Origin: Methanobacterium sp.
GTDB lineage: Archaea > Methanobacteriota > Methanobacteria > Methanobacteriales > Methanobacteriaceae
Assembly (NCBI GenBank): GCA_012838205.1
Contig: DUPR01000010.1
Coordinates: 1-42,186, forward strand
Direction: 5' to 3'
DNA length: 42,186 nt
Positions 32,429 through 42,160 of this stretch are shown here, piece by piece. The translations under genes and the position numbers were made by a program. Numbering within the stretch: the first letter of the stretch is position 1; every line of letters starts with the position of its first letter. The notes beneath the pieces were generated by a model. That model ran no database searches and was not told where the DNA came from. It worked only from the letters and a program-made list of their open reading frames with translations.

Positions 32429-33055
32429 TCATTCACTCCTTATAATATTAATTAAAGAATTTACAGCAGCAACAGCCACTGGAGTTCCACCTTTAGGACC
32501 TTCAGTGACCAAGTAGGGGATTGAAGTTTCTTGAAGTGCTTGTTTAGATTCTGCAGCACCAACAAAACCTACGGGAACTCCAATAACTGATTTTACATCC
32601 ATTGAACCCGAATTTACAAGTTCAATCACTTTCCATAAGGCAGTGGGTGCGTTACCAATAACTACAACACCATCAAAGCCATTCAATGCTGCTAATTCCA
32701 TAGCTGCTGCGGCTCTAGTGATTTCCTTCTTTTTAGCGAGTTTGATTGTTAATTCATCACCAATATAGCATCTAATATTACCTTTATATTTATTTATGCC
32801 TGTTTTAACCATGTTTATGTCTGTTAAGATTTCTTTTCCATTATAAATCGCTTCAAGGCTTTTTTCAACGAAATTTGAGCTCATTCGAGTGATATCCGCA
32901 TACTCGGTATCAGCTGTGGAATGCACAATTCTTTCCACTATTGATCTTTCTTCCGGAGTTAAATCTTTTGTTTTTGAATCAATCAGGGATTTGACGATTT
33001 TTCTACTTTTTTCTGCAATTTCATATCCCTGCTTTGTAGATGCACCCATAGACAT
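32429..33055 (-). CDS. cbiC: Cobalt-precorrin-8 methylmutase
   Basis: The 208-residue protein has CbiC/CobH features: the catalytic His45 in [29 protein letters not shown], and [10 protein letters not shown] with [16 protein letters not shown]. It moves the C11 methyl group to C12 in cobamide synthesis. GAGGT eight bases before ATG 33055 supports the start. Operon with hemL links early and late tetrapyrrole steps. Confidence 0.96.
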   Translation of the reverse strand: MSMGASTKQGYEIAEKSRKIVKSLIDSKTKDLTPEERSIVERIVHSTADTEYADITRMSSNFVEKSLEAIYNGKEILTDINMVKTGINKYKGNIRCYIGDELTIKLAKKKEITRAAAAMELAALNGFDGVVVIGNAPTALWKVIELVNSGSMDVKSVIGVPVGFVGAAESKQALQETSIPYLVTEGPKGGTPVAVAAVNSLINIIRSE

Positions 33056-33395
33056 GGTTTTATACCTCGAATCTACTTGATTAACATTTTTTTTATTGAT
33101 AAATCTTTTTTTATTTAAATTAAATCTTAGTTTTGAAAAATATTAGTTCGTTAGTTCCAATTTTATTATAATTAGGTTTATTTTTTTTGTCCTTATTTAA
33201 GTAGTTGTGATGTGGATTTGCTAAAAAATTTTTAGCTATTATGTAACGTGAAAATCCTTTTACAATTTTTAGCTGTTATAATAAAATGAATAAATGGATA
33301 TGCTAATAGTTCGTTGTAATTTAAAATATAAATAATTGTAAGATTATGAATTAATATTAAATAGAGATTTTTTTTGTAGTGGAGGTATAAAAAAA
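33056..33395. other. 340-bp divergent promoter spacer
   Basis: Holds the upstream regions of cbiC (minus) and the DUF5654 gene (plus). TATA-like AAATATAAATAA lies near 33326-33337, and a strong GGAGGT is at 33381-33386. No coding frame is supported. Confidence 0.45.
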
Positions 33396-33653
33396 ATGAC
33401 AAATGAAGTGAAAGGACAAGTAATGCAAACAATTGCCACATTGTTGACTACCGCCTTTGGGTTGATTGCTGCTTTGGCATGGAATGAAGCAATTAAGTCA
33501 CTTATTACAACATTTGTTGGAAAAGGAAGCGATCTAATTGGCCTGTTTATATATGCAATTATAATTACCATTATAGCTGTTGTCGCTACCTTACTGATTG
33601 CCAGAGCCATACCTGTGCCTGAAGAAGTCCAACTTGTTAAAATCGTGGAGTAA
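33396..33653 (+). CDS. DUF5654-type small membrane protein
   Basis: The 85-residue protein has two hydrophobic helices, at about residues 10-30 (ending AALAWNEAIKSL) and about 47-70. The AALAWNEAI pattern is what I know from the small archaeal family DUF5654. Function is unknown. GGAGGT nine bases before the ATG is one of the strongest ribosome binding sites in the window, suggesting high expression. Confidence 0.8.
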   Translation: MTNEVKGQVMQTIATLLTTAFGLIAALAWNEAIKSLITTFVGKGSDLIGLFIYAIIITIIAVVATLLIARAIPVPEEVQLVKIVE

Positions 33654-33781
33654 ACTAAAAAAGAATACTTATTAGATCACTTTTTTAGGCATATTTTTTT
33701 CTTCTTTTTTTTGTTTCACTTAAAAATTGGATGCGAACACCAATATCTATTAAAAAAAGAATAATCCAAGGACAAATCTGA

Positions 33782-34186
33782 CTATTCTAGTAAAATTATC
33801 CTAGTATTAGCAATGTCATCTAAATATCGTCGTTTATTTGCCTTTGCACCTATAAATCCAATTGTAACATCAATTAACAATGGAATCCATAGGAATTTGG
33901 AGAGGTTTCTCATTAATGCTGTTTGGTAATTCATATCCCCCTGGATAGCTTGAACTTTCAGCTTCATCAAACCTTTACCCAAGGTTGTGGACCATTTCCC
34001 CTCCATTAATGTGAAATAGGCTAGGGTAATAAATCCCCATAGTATAAACCAGAAATTAAAAACAAAGTAAAGATTAGTCAATGCAATTAATGGGTATAAA
34101 ATGGCAGTTAATGCCCACATAAATAGAGTGATAAAAATTACATCAATAATTAAAGCCACTGCTCTCTTACCCCAAAATTCTTGCAT
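33782..34186 (-). CDS. RDD-family membrane protein
   Basis: The 134-residue protein starts FWGKRAVALIIDVIFI, with the Arg and Asp that name the RDD family, and has three hydrophobic segments. It also shows the typical TLGKGLMKLKV stretch. RDD proteins are thought to transport ions or small molecules, but the role is not established. ATG 34186 is chosen because AGGTGA lies five bases upstream. Confidence 0.85.
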   Translation of the reverse strand: MQEFWGKRAVALIIDVIFITLFMWALTAILYPLIALTNLYFVFNFWFILWGFITLAYFTLMEGKWSTTLGKGLMKLKVQAIQGDMNYQTALMRNLSKFLWIPLLIDVTIGFIGAKANKRRYLDDIANTRIILLE

Positions 34187-34249
34187 TAACATCACCTATT
34201 ATTTCTATTTCCTAGTTTAATATGCAATTAACTATTACTTAATTAATAT

Positions 34250-35260
<1,011 letters not shown>

Positions 35261-35520
35261 GAATTCACCAGTTTTAAATCAATTCAATATATAATATATT
35301 ACATTTAAGACCATTTTAAAGTCATTCAAATGTGATATAAATAATATAATAATAACTCCGCTTGTTGTGAATTGGGATCTTACGATATTTAAATATACCC
35401 ATCTAATTAATATGACCAGGATAAGTAGTTTAATAAACCCAAAAAGTCTGAAAATATCTTTAAAACAGCAATAGTTTAAGATTTCATCTCAAAATAATTT
35501 TTTTTGGGAATTGATTCGGA

Positions 35521-36645
35521 TTAAAACCGTTCTTCATATTTTAACTCTTTGAAGACTATTTTAAATTTAGTTCCACCATTTCTTTCTAGTTCAACTGTAC
35601 CTTCCAATTGATTGACCAGACTATCAACCAGTACCAATCCTAGGGTTTCTGTTTTTTCAAAGTTAAGATTGGGCGGAATACCCACCCCATTGTCACTGAT
35701 AATTAGATGGTAAAATCCATCAATTTCATACATTTCAATTCTAAATTCACCTTCCATTTGGTTGGGGAAAGCATATTTAAGAGTGTTAGTCACAAGTTCA
35801 CTGATAATCAGGCCACAGGGAATGGCAGTTTCCAGTCCCAACATTATCTCATCAAATATCATCTTCTTTTTGATCCGCCTTGAATATGAGCCATAAGAAG
35901 AAAAAAGATCATCCACTAGACTTGTGATGTAGTCTCCGAAGTTAATTTCTGAAAAATTTTGTGTTTGATAAAGTTTTTCATGAATCATAGCCATTGATTT
36001 AACTCTATTCTGGCTTTCCAGTAGAACATTACCTGCTTCTTCATCATGGACATACTGTTTTTGCAGGTTCAGTAGGCTTGAGATAATTTGCATATTATTT
36101 TTAACCCGATGATGTATCTCACGGATTAAGACTTCTTTTTCTTTAATGGAAGATTTGAGTGCGTTTTCAAATTCTTTACGCTCAGTAATGTCACGGGCCA
36201 CCATTACAATATAGTCATCATCACTAAAACACACCAAACTAATGTTGATCTCCACGTTTATCAGGGAATTATCCTGCCTTTTTAGGAATGTTTCTACTGT
36301 GAGGCGGTTTTTAAATTGCCTACCCTCAACTAAATTATCAATAATATGTTTCATGCCTTCGATTTCACCAGGACTAATAATATCTTGAACAGACATTTCA
36401 GACAATTTCTGAGGAGAATATCCCAGTTGTTCGCATGCTGAATTGTTAAAATCGGCAAATTTACCCGAAGAAACTTCTGAAAGAAAAATAGCATCGTTAG
36501 TTTCATCTAATAATGCCCTGAATCGTTCCAACTCAGAAATACGTTGTTGTAGTTCAGGGTAATAACTTTTTCTAATTGATTGTTCCCCTAACCCTATTAT
36601 TTTCTCGCGTATGGAATCCCAATTATTTTCATTATCAGAGCGCAT
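35521..36645 (-). CDS. PAS-domain sensor histidine kinase (HisKA_2-like), soluble
   Basis: The 374-residue protein has a PAS domain at about residues 42-158 (TNDAIFLSEV to VARDITERKEF), a phosphoacceptor His at about 179 in HHRVKNNMQIISSLLNLQ, and an ATPase domain with LVTNTLKYAFP and DNGVGIPP. It has no membrane segment. The start ATG 36645 lies inside the end of the alcohol dehydrogenase gene, overlapping it by 11 bases; AGGAG there serves as ribosome binding site. No response regulator is nearby. It resembles the kinase at 5929-6993 in the H-box and ATPase regions, so the two may be paralogues. Confidence 0.88.
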   Translation of the reverse strand: MRSDNENNWDSIREKIIGLGEQSIRKSYYPELQQRISELERFRALLDETNDAIFLSEVSSGKFADFNNSACEQLGYSPQKLSEMSVQDIISPGEIEGMKHIIDNLVEGRQFKNRLTVETFLKRQDNSLINVEINISLVCFSDDDYIVMVARDITERKEFENALKSSIKEKEVLIREIHHRVKNNMQIISSLLNLQKQYVHDEEAGNVLLESQNRVKSMAMIHEKLYQTQNFSEINFGDYITSLVDDLFSSYGSYSRRIKKKMIFDEIMLGLETAIPCGLIISELVTNTLKYAFPNQMEGEFRIEMYEIDGFYHLIISDNGVGIPPNLNFEKTETLGLVLVDSLVNQLEGTVELERNGGTKFKIVFKELKYEERF

Positions 36646-37795
36646 TTCTAAATATCTCCTCAACATCGCTCTGTGTTGGTTTTCTAGGGTTAGTGATGAT
36701 GCAAGCATCATTCATGGCTTTTCTTGCCAGTTCAGGAATATCCTCAGGGGTGACTCCGGTGTGTTTAAGAGTATAAGTTACATCAGCCTGGGATTTTAAA
36801 TCTTTTATTCGGCTGAGGATAACTTTTTTAGCATTATAATCACTCATACCATCAAGTTCCAGCCCTAAAGCTTTGCCTATCTTCCTGTATTTCTGGATTT
36901 CTGAGTCAAAATTGAAATCAAGCACATGATCCAGTAGCAGGGCGTTGCATTCCCCATGAGGTAAATCTAAAAATCCGCCTAAACTATGGGCCATTGCATG
37001 TATCAATCCCAAACTTGCATTTGAAAAGGCTAATCCAGCATGGAGACTGCTTAACATCATCTTTCCCCTTAAATTAATGTTCTTAAGATCATTACTGGTG
37101 GGTATGATGTTTTGTGATACTAAACGTATGGCTTCCAGTGCATGTAAATCAGTTATTGGTGAACTGGCATTTGAGGCAAATGCTTCAACTGCGTGGCTTA
37201 AAACATCAAAACCAGTGCATATGGTCAGTGATTTGTCCATGGTGAGTGTTGTTTCTGGATCAATAAGGGCAACATCAGGAACTACAGTTTTACTGACTAT
37301 GGCCATCTTCAATTTCCGATCATTATCAGTGATTATGGCAAATTGAGACACATCTGCAGCACTTCCTGCAGTTGTTGGAATGCAGATCAGTGGAGGTGAA
37401 GGAATCAGAACTTTATCCACACCTTCAAATTCACGCACCTCCTTATGATTAGAACTGACAATCCCTATGGCCTTCGCACAATCCATAGGACTTCCCCCAC
37501 CCACTGCTACAATAAAATTGCAGTTTTTGTCAAGATAAAATTTGGAACCTTCTGTAACTTGTTGGACTGTGGGATTTGGTTTAATGTTAGAATATATCTC
37601 ATAATCAATTCCTTCATCTTTCAAAGCTTCAAAAACAGGATCAACTAATCCTGCAGCCATTACATCATGGTCAGTGACAATTAACACTTTGCGTGCACCG
37701 AAATTTTTAGCATAACGTCCCACCAGCAATCTGGCACCAGAACCAAAGATGAATTCAGGAGCCACAAATTTCCGTAATTCTAGAGCATTATTCAT
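36635..37795 (-). CDS. Iron-containing alcohol dehydrogenase
   Basis: The 386-residue protein is a type III (iron) alcohol dehydrogenase: FIFGSGARLLVGRYAKNFGARKVLIVTD, the NAD loop GGGSPMDCAKAIGI, TTAGSAADVSQFAI, and metal His residues in HAVEAF, HAMAHSLGG and HGECNALLL. The substrate could be a small alcohol or aldehyde. The ATG at 37795 is a little better placed than GTG 37807. Its end overlaps the start of a histidine kinase gene. Confidence 0.9.
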   Translation of the reverse strand: MNNALELRKFVAPEFIFGSGARLLVGRYAKNFGARKVLIVTDHDVMAAGLVDPVFEALKDEGIDYEIYSNIKPNPTVQQVTEGSKFYLDKNCNFIVAVGGGSPMDCAKAIGIVSSNHKEVREFEGVDKVLIPSPPLICIPTTAGSAADVSQFAIITDNDRKLKMAIVSKTVVPDVALIDPETTLTMDKSLTICTGFDVLSHAVEAFASNASSPITDLHALEAIRLVSQNIIPTSNDLKNINLRGKMMLSSLHAGLAFSNASLGLIHAMAHSLGGFLDLPHGECNALLLDHVLDFNFDSEIQKYRKIGKALGLELDGMSDYNAKKVILSRIKDLKSQADVTYTLKHTGVTPEDIPELARKAMNDACIITNPRKPTQSDVEEIFRNAL

Positions 37796-38316
37796 GATAT
37801 CTCTCACAATACCTGATATTTTTAATTTGAATAATTATATCTGATAAGCTTAAATTCTGATTTTACACTTACTGAATCTGATTTTCATATAATAGATTTA
37901 ATTATTCACTTACTAATATTTTTTACATATCTTTTTTTTAAAAAATATCACAATAAACTGTGTTTTGAAGCAGATAATTTTAACAAAAACCCATCCAGTA
38001 AAATCGTGTTAAATATGATAATTATTTGAGGATTAAGTGTGGGAATTATAATATCTTCCAATGCAGCATTTCATACTCGGGTAGGGGAAGGTTAATATCA
38101 TACTTTTATTCCATTTCAAATCAAACTCCTATTGTGTTCATACTCAAATAGGGGAAAGGTTAATATATCATACACATTAAAACCATAACATCTGGAGTTG
38201 AAGACTCAGGAAGACTTTTTTACGCTCCAAGGAATTATTCAATAAAGAATTTCCATGATTTTTTTGATAAAATAGATTGGAATAAATTTCAAATTAGGAT
38301 AATAGAGGTGAATTTA
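37796..38316. other. 521-bp spacer with imperfect direct repeats
   Basis: Upstream regions of the alcohol dehydrogenase (minus) and rps8e (plus). A pair of imperfect direct repeats at 38071-38103 and 38138-38173 is listed separately, and GAGGTG before ATG 38317 is the S8e ribosome binding site. No coding frame is supported. Confidence 0.5.
38071..38173 (+). repeat. Two imperfect ~33-bp direct repeats upstream of rps8e
   Basis: Copy 1 (38071-38103) and copy 2 (38138-38173) both read tcatactc, then TAGGGGAA(A)GG, then TTAATAT with CATAC at the end. Copy 2 has a few extra bases and changes. Each ends in a TATA-like TTAATAT, so they could be tandem promoters or sites for a regulator of S8e. Confidence 0.75.
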
Positions 38317-38697
38317 ATGGCGATATGGCAAGGAACATCCGTGAGAAAACCAAGTGGTGCGCGGGCGAAAAGTAATCGTAACAAAAGGAAAAAGGAATTT
38401 GGCAGACAAGCTGCTGAAACCAAAATCGGAGACCGGAAAATTAAAACAATCAGAACCAAAGGTGGTAACGAAAAAATCCGGCTCACCAATGAACAGAAAA
38501 TTAACGTAGTCAACCCTAAAACCCAAAAGGTTGACTTGGCCGATATAATACGTGTAGTGGAAAACAATGCCAATGCTCACTTTGTGAGAAGAAACATCAT
38601 CACTAAAGGGGCAGTCCTAGAAACCAGTGCAGGTAAAGTTAAGGTGACCTCACGACCTGGACAAGATGGTATAATTAATGGAATAATCGTTGAATAA
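38317..38697 (+). CDS. rps8e: Ribosomal protein S8e
   Basis: The 126-residue protein opens AIWQGTSVRKPSGARAKSNRNKRKKEFG and has KVVDLADI-type and NAHFVRRNIITKGAV segments, as in archaeal S8e of the small subunit. Length is normal. ATG 38317 is chosen because GAGGTG is six bases upstream. A strong hairpin follows the stop. Confidence 0.97.
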   Translation: MAIWQGTSVRKPSGARAKSNRNKRKKEFGRQAAETKIGDRKIKTIRTKGGNEKIRLTNEQKINVVNPKTQKVDLADIIRVVENNANAHFVRRNIITKGAVLETSAGKVKVTSRPGQDGIINGIIVE

Positions 38698-38707
38698 TAT
38701 TTAAGTT

Positions 38708-38737
38708 ATTTGCATACAGAACTATTTGTATGCAAAT
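38708..38737 (+). terminator. 11-bp hairpin after rps8e
   Basis: ATTTGCATACA (38708-38718) and TGTATGCAAAT (38727-38737) are perfect complements around an 8-base loop, ten bases after the rps8e stop. A pyrimidine-rich stretch follows. It may be a terminator or an RNA-stabilising hairpin between rps8e and polB2. Confidence 0.55.
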
Positions 38738-38807
38738 TCTACTATTTCTCAAAATACACCAAAACATCACTTGAAAGTCCTTAACTAAAAATTCCATTAA
38801 AATTGGT

Positions 38808-39458
38808 GTGTATTTGCAAAAAGAAATTAAAGAAAAGGTTGACCAGTTCCTGGATTCAGTCAACCATGAACTTCCCCCGGGAATGGAACTGGAATTTGAA
38901 GGATTCTATGAAAGGGGCTTTTTTGTCACTAAAAAAAGGTACGCCCTGATACAAGAGGGTAAAATTGTGGTTAAAGGGTTGGAGCTAGTTAGGAGAGATT
39001 GGGCTCCGGTAGCTAAAAAAACTCAGGAAAAAGTGATGATGGCCATCCTAAAAGATGCATCACCAGAAAAAGCAGCCAAGATCATTAAGGATGTTATCAT
39101 CCGTATAAAGAATGGTGAAATACCCCTTGAAGATCTGGTAATTCACACCCAACTAACCAAAAATCCGGATAAGTATAAACAAAAAGCTCCACATGTACTG
39201 GCTGCAAAAAAAGCCATTGCAAAGGGGCGGAAGGTAGGGCGTGGATCCATAATCCGATACATAGTAGTTAAAGGTAAAGGACCCATAAGCCAGCGTGCAG
39301 AACCATTGGAAGATGCAGATGTGGCAAACTATGACCCATCCTATTACATTGACAACCAAGTTCTGCCTGCAATTTCCAGGATAATTGATAGTCTTGGTTA
39401 TTCTCAGGAAGAAATGGTTCACAAACAAAAACAAAGTAGTTTAGATGCTTTTTTATGA
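38808..39458 (+). CDS. polB2: Small subunit of split family B DNA polymerase (PolB2)
   Basis: The 216-residue protein is only the C-terminal part of a family B DNA polymerase: KKRYALI, then [17 protein letters not shown], and the thumb with [27 protein letters not shown]. The exonuclease and the rest of the palm are absent. In Methanobacteriales polymerase B is known to be split into a large PolB1 and a small PolB2 (in Methanothermobacter MTH1208 and MTH208), and the size here fits. The C-terminus QSSLDAFL looks like a PCNA-interacting PIP box. The start may be GTG 38808 or TTG 38814; GGTGTG is near both. Confidence 0.93.
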   Translation: MYLQKEIKEKVDQFLDSVNHELPPGMELEFEGFYERGFFVTKKRYALIQEGKIVVKGLELVRRDWAPVAKKTQEKVMMAILKDASPEKAAKIIKDVIIRIKNGEIPLEDLVIHTQLTKNPDKYKQKAPHVLAAKKAIAKGRKVGRGSIIRYIVVKGKGPISQRAEPLEDADVANYDPSYYIDNQVLPAISRIIDSLGYSQEEMVHKQKQSSLDAFL

Positions 39459-39800
39459 TTAAAACTAAAATTCAACCATACTACAGCTGTACTTGGCTAA
39501 ATCATCAGTCCCCAATTATTATTTATAGTATTGTTATTTAATGTTGGAAATATAAAATACTAAAATGAAAAGTTTTTCATCCAAATTATAATTTGTGCCA
39601 AAGAAGAAATAGATTATAAATGGATAAGATCAATGCCTTGATGATCCCCTTAAAAAAAAAATAATATTGCCTATGAAAACTAAAAAAAATGTGTTAATGG
39701 TTTAATCTGATTATTTGTGATAATATTCTTAAAATAGATGGATACTCCCGTTATAAGATTACATGAAATGTATTAAAAAAAATGGAATAGGCAGATAAAA
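39459..39800. other. 342-bp spacer
   Basis: Probably the HAD gene promoter (TATA-like TTATAAGATT near 39753) plus the 3' flank of polB2. An A-rich run of nine to ten bases occurs near 39651. Nothing else was recognised. Confidence 0.4.
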
Positions 39801-40481
39801 ATGATCAAAGCTGTTTTTTTCGATATTGATGATACCTTGTATGACACTTCTGGTTTTGCTGAACTGGCACGGAAAGCAGCCCTCAGAACAATGATCGATG
39901 CTGGTCTGCCATTATCCCATAAGGAATCCTATTTACTTCTCAGGGAAATTGTTAAAGAGAAAGGATCCAACTATGATAAACATTTCAATGTATTAACCAG
40001 AAGAGTTTATGGGGAGGAAAAACCGTTACTCATTGCTCTGGGAATGATCACCTACCATAACGTGAAATTTGCTTTATTAAGACTTTTCCCAGGCACGGTG
40101 GCTACTCTTATGCATCTTAAAAAAAATGATTACCAGTTAGGAGTGATCTCCAATGGATTGACCATTAAACAATGGGAAAAGCTCATCAGACTGGGGCTTT
40201 ACCATTTTTTCGATGATGTGGTCACATCTCAGGAGGCTGGGTCTGAAAAACCGGACTATGAAATATTCCAGATGGCACTGGACCGTATGGGATGCCAAGC
40301 CAACAAATCAGTTATGGTGGGGAACAAATTCAGTGAAGACATCTTAGGTGCGACAAATGCTGGGATGTCAGCCATACTAGTTAACTCTCAACTTTCTGCT
40401 GATGAAAAAGAGCTGATTAAAACAGAAGATCTCGATGTTAAAGTGGTGTCAGACATCAGCCAGGTGAAAAATTTACTTTAA
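39801..40481 (+). CDS. HAD-superfamily hydrolase, TIGR02253-like
   Basis: The 226-residue protein starts IKAVFFDIDDTLYDTSGFA, with the catalytic DxD of the HAD family, and shows LGVISNGLTIKQWEKL (motif II) and SEKPDYEIFQMAL with MVGNKFSEDILGA (motifs III and IV). The family holds archaeal phosphatases of small phosphoesters; the substrate is unknown. It may be read with the AAA ATPase that starts 49 bp later. Confidence 0.9.
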   Translation: MIKAVFFDIDDTLYDTSGFAELARKAALRTMIDAGLPLSHKESYLLLREIVKEKGSNYDKHFNVLTRRVYGEEKPLLIALGMITYHNVKFALLRLFPGTVATLMHLKKNDYQLGVISNGLTIKQWEKLIRLGLYHFFDDVVTSQEAGSEKPDYEIFQMALDRMGCQANKSVMVGNKFSEDILGATNAGMSAILVNSQLSADEKELIKTEDLDVKVVSDISQVKNLL

Positions 40482-40530
40482 TATAGTTTATGAGAAAAAA
40501 TTTGTGGGTGAAAAGAGATTTGGTGATTGA

Positions 40531-42078
40531 ATGAGTTATTATCATGATGAGAAGATGGAAAAAATTTTCAAAGCCCTGAAACAGCCGAAAAATTTAGATG
40601 ATTTGGAGCTTTCTGAAAGCTTTGTGGAGGGTTTATTACTAAAAGTAATTGCCAGTTATGGAACAGTGAAAACAAGTACCATTAATGAATTAACTGGAAT
40701 CCATTGGGATATTCTTGAGAAACATTTAAGCAAGATGGAAAAAAGTGGTTTTTGTGCCCCGGTTAGTGGAGGGTTCTTGTTTTCAAGTGTTGAGTACACC
40801 ATAACTATGAAAGGACGGGAAAAATCTAAGAGTATTTCTGAGGACAATCCCTATGTTGGTATGGCCCCGGTTCCTTATGATGAGTATTTTCAGATCATGA
40901 AGCTTCAGATGAACCATCGACACCCCCTTAAAATACCATCTGAAGTGGTGCATGACACCTTCAATGAAGTGGTGGGTGTTGAATATGCTAAAGAAGCCCT
41001 GATAGAATCTTCCATTATTAGTAAGGGTGTTTTTGTTTACGGACCACCAGGAACTGGTAAAACTTTTATTATCAGTACCATGCCCCGATTACTACCACCA
41101 CTGGTAATCCCCAAGTACATAGAATTTGGTGGGAAAATCATACAACTCTACGACCCTGATTTCCATAAAATGTGCAAAGAACAACCTGATGATCCTCGTT
41201 GGGTTAAAATTTACGCCCCATTCGTATTAACAGGGGCTGAACTGAGTTTGAACCAGTTGGAAACGAATTATGATCCGAATAAGGGGGTTTATGAAACTTC
41301 TCCGCAAATTAAGGCTAACGGTGGTGTGTTGCTTATTGATGATTTGGGAAGGCAGCGTGATGATCATGAACTTATCCTAAACCGTTTAATTGTGCCTATG
41401 GAAAATAAAGAAGACGTGGTTTATGTGCGTGGTGTTCCGGTTATTCTGCAAACCCATTTCATCCCTGCCTTTTCCACTAACTTGGATATTAGTATTATGG
41501 ATGAAGCTCACCTTCGACGTGCCCCACTCCATATTTTCCTTAAAAATCCTGAGATTGATGAAGTGGAAGAAGTTTTCCGGAGAAACTTGGTTAAGCTGGG
41601 TGAAACCTATGAGTCTGAAGCAATGGAAAGGTTTAAAAAAGTTTATATCTCCACGAGAAATGGTGGGGAGGGTTTGCAGCCTAGTTTTGCCCATTCAAGG
41701 GATTTGGCTCAGATATGTCAGGCTGTGCGTATTAACTTGAAAAAGGATACTATTGATGTTGAAGTTATGGAAAATGCTCTGGATAAGCACGTTCTTATAG
41801 TGTTGCAGAGGATGAATATTGACATTGCCCAGATTGCCCATAAGACCCGTTCTTTCCGGGTGAAGACTAGTGATATGGAGAAGGCTTTTGATGTTTTATC
41901 CCATTATGGTGCTAGTGCTTTGTCCCGGGAAAATGGTTCCATTCTTTTTGATGTTGATGAAAGTACCAGTCCGACTGAAATAGCAGAATATTTGCAGGAT
42001 AAAGATGTTAAGGTTGAAAAAATAGAGTTGATAGCCGAATCAGAGAAAGAACTCCGAAGAACTCTGTTAAACTGGTAA
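40531..42078 (+). CDS. AAA-family ATPase with N-terminal winged-helix region, role unknown
   Basis: The 515-residue protein has an N-terminal helical/winged-helix region (about residues 30-100), then an AAA domain with Walker A GPPGTGKT at 171-178, Walker B VLLIDD at 266-271, LGRQR after it, and STNLD as sensor. Residues around KANGGVLLIDDLGRQ and IVPMENK resemble a bacterial group of stand-alone AAA ATPases with similar text (DPRWVKI, GAELSLNQL). The function of that group is not known to me. The C-terminal ~70 residues form a small separate domain. The promoter and partners are not evident; it follows a HAD gene. Confidence 0.8.
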   Translation: MSYYHDEKMEKIFKALKQPKNLDDLELSESFVEGLLLKVIASYGTVKTSTINELTGIHWDILEKHLSKMEKSGFCAPVSGGFLFSSVEYTITMKGREKSKSISEDNPYVGMAPVPYDEYFQIMKLQMNHRHPLKIPSEVVHDTFNEVVGVEYAKEALIESSIISKGVFVYGPPGTGKTFIISTMPRLLPPLVIPKYIEFGGKIIQLYDPDFHKMCKEQPDDPRWVKIYAPFVLTGAELSLNQLETNYDPNKGVYETSPQIKANGGVLLIDDLGRQRDDHELILNRLIVPMENKEDVVYVRGVPVILQTHFIPAFSTNLDISIMDEAHLRRAPLHIFLKNPEIDEVEEVFRRNLVKLGETYESEAMERFKKVYISTRNGGEGLQPSFAHSRDLAQICQAVRINLKKDTIDVEVMENALDKHVLIVLQRMNIDIAQIAHKTRSFRVKTSDMEKAFDVLSHYGASALSRENGSILFDVDESTSPTEIAEYLQDKDVKVEKIELIAESEKELRRTLLNW

Positions 42079-42091
42079 TAAATATAAAAGT

Positions 42092-42160
42092 AGGCCCCCC
42101 AACACAGCCAGATTCTAATTAATGGTGAGGAGGCCTGCAGCAAACTTTTTCTTCTTTTTT
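42092..42160 (+). terminator. Weak hairpin plus T-rich tract after the AAA gene
   Basis: AGGCC at 42092-42096 can pair with GGCCT at 42132-42136, and a T-rich stretch follows (42146-42160). The stem is imperfect, so a terminator is only likely. The same tract may encode the end of a minus-strand gene, noted in findings. Confidence 0.3.
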
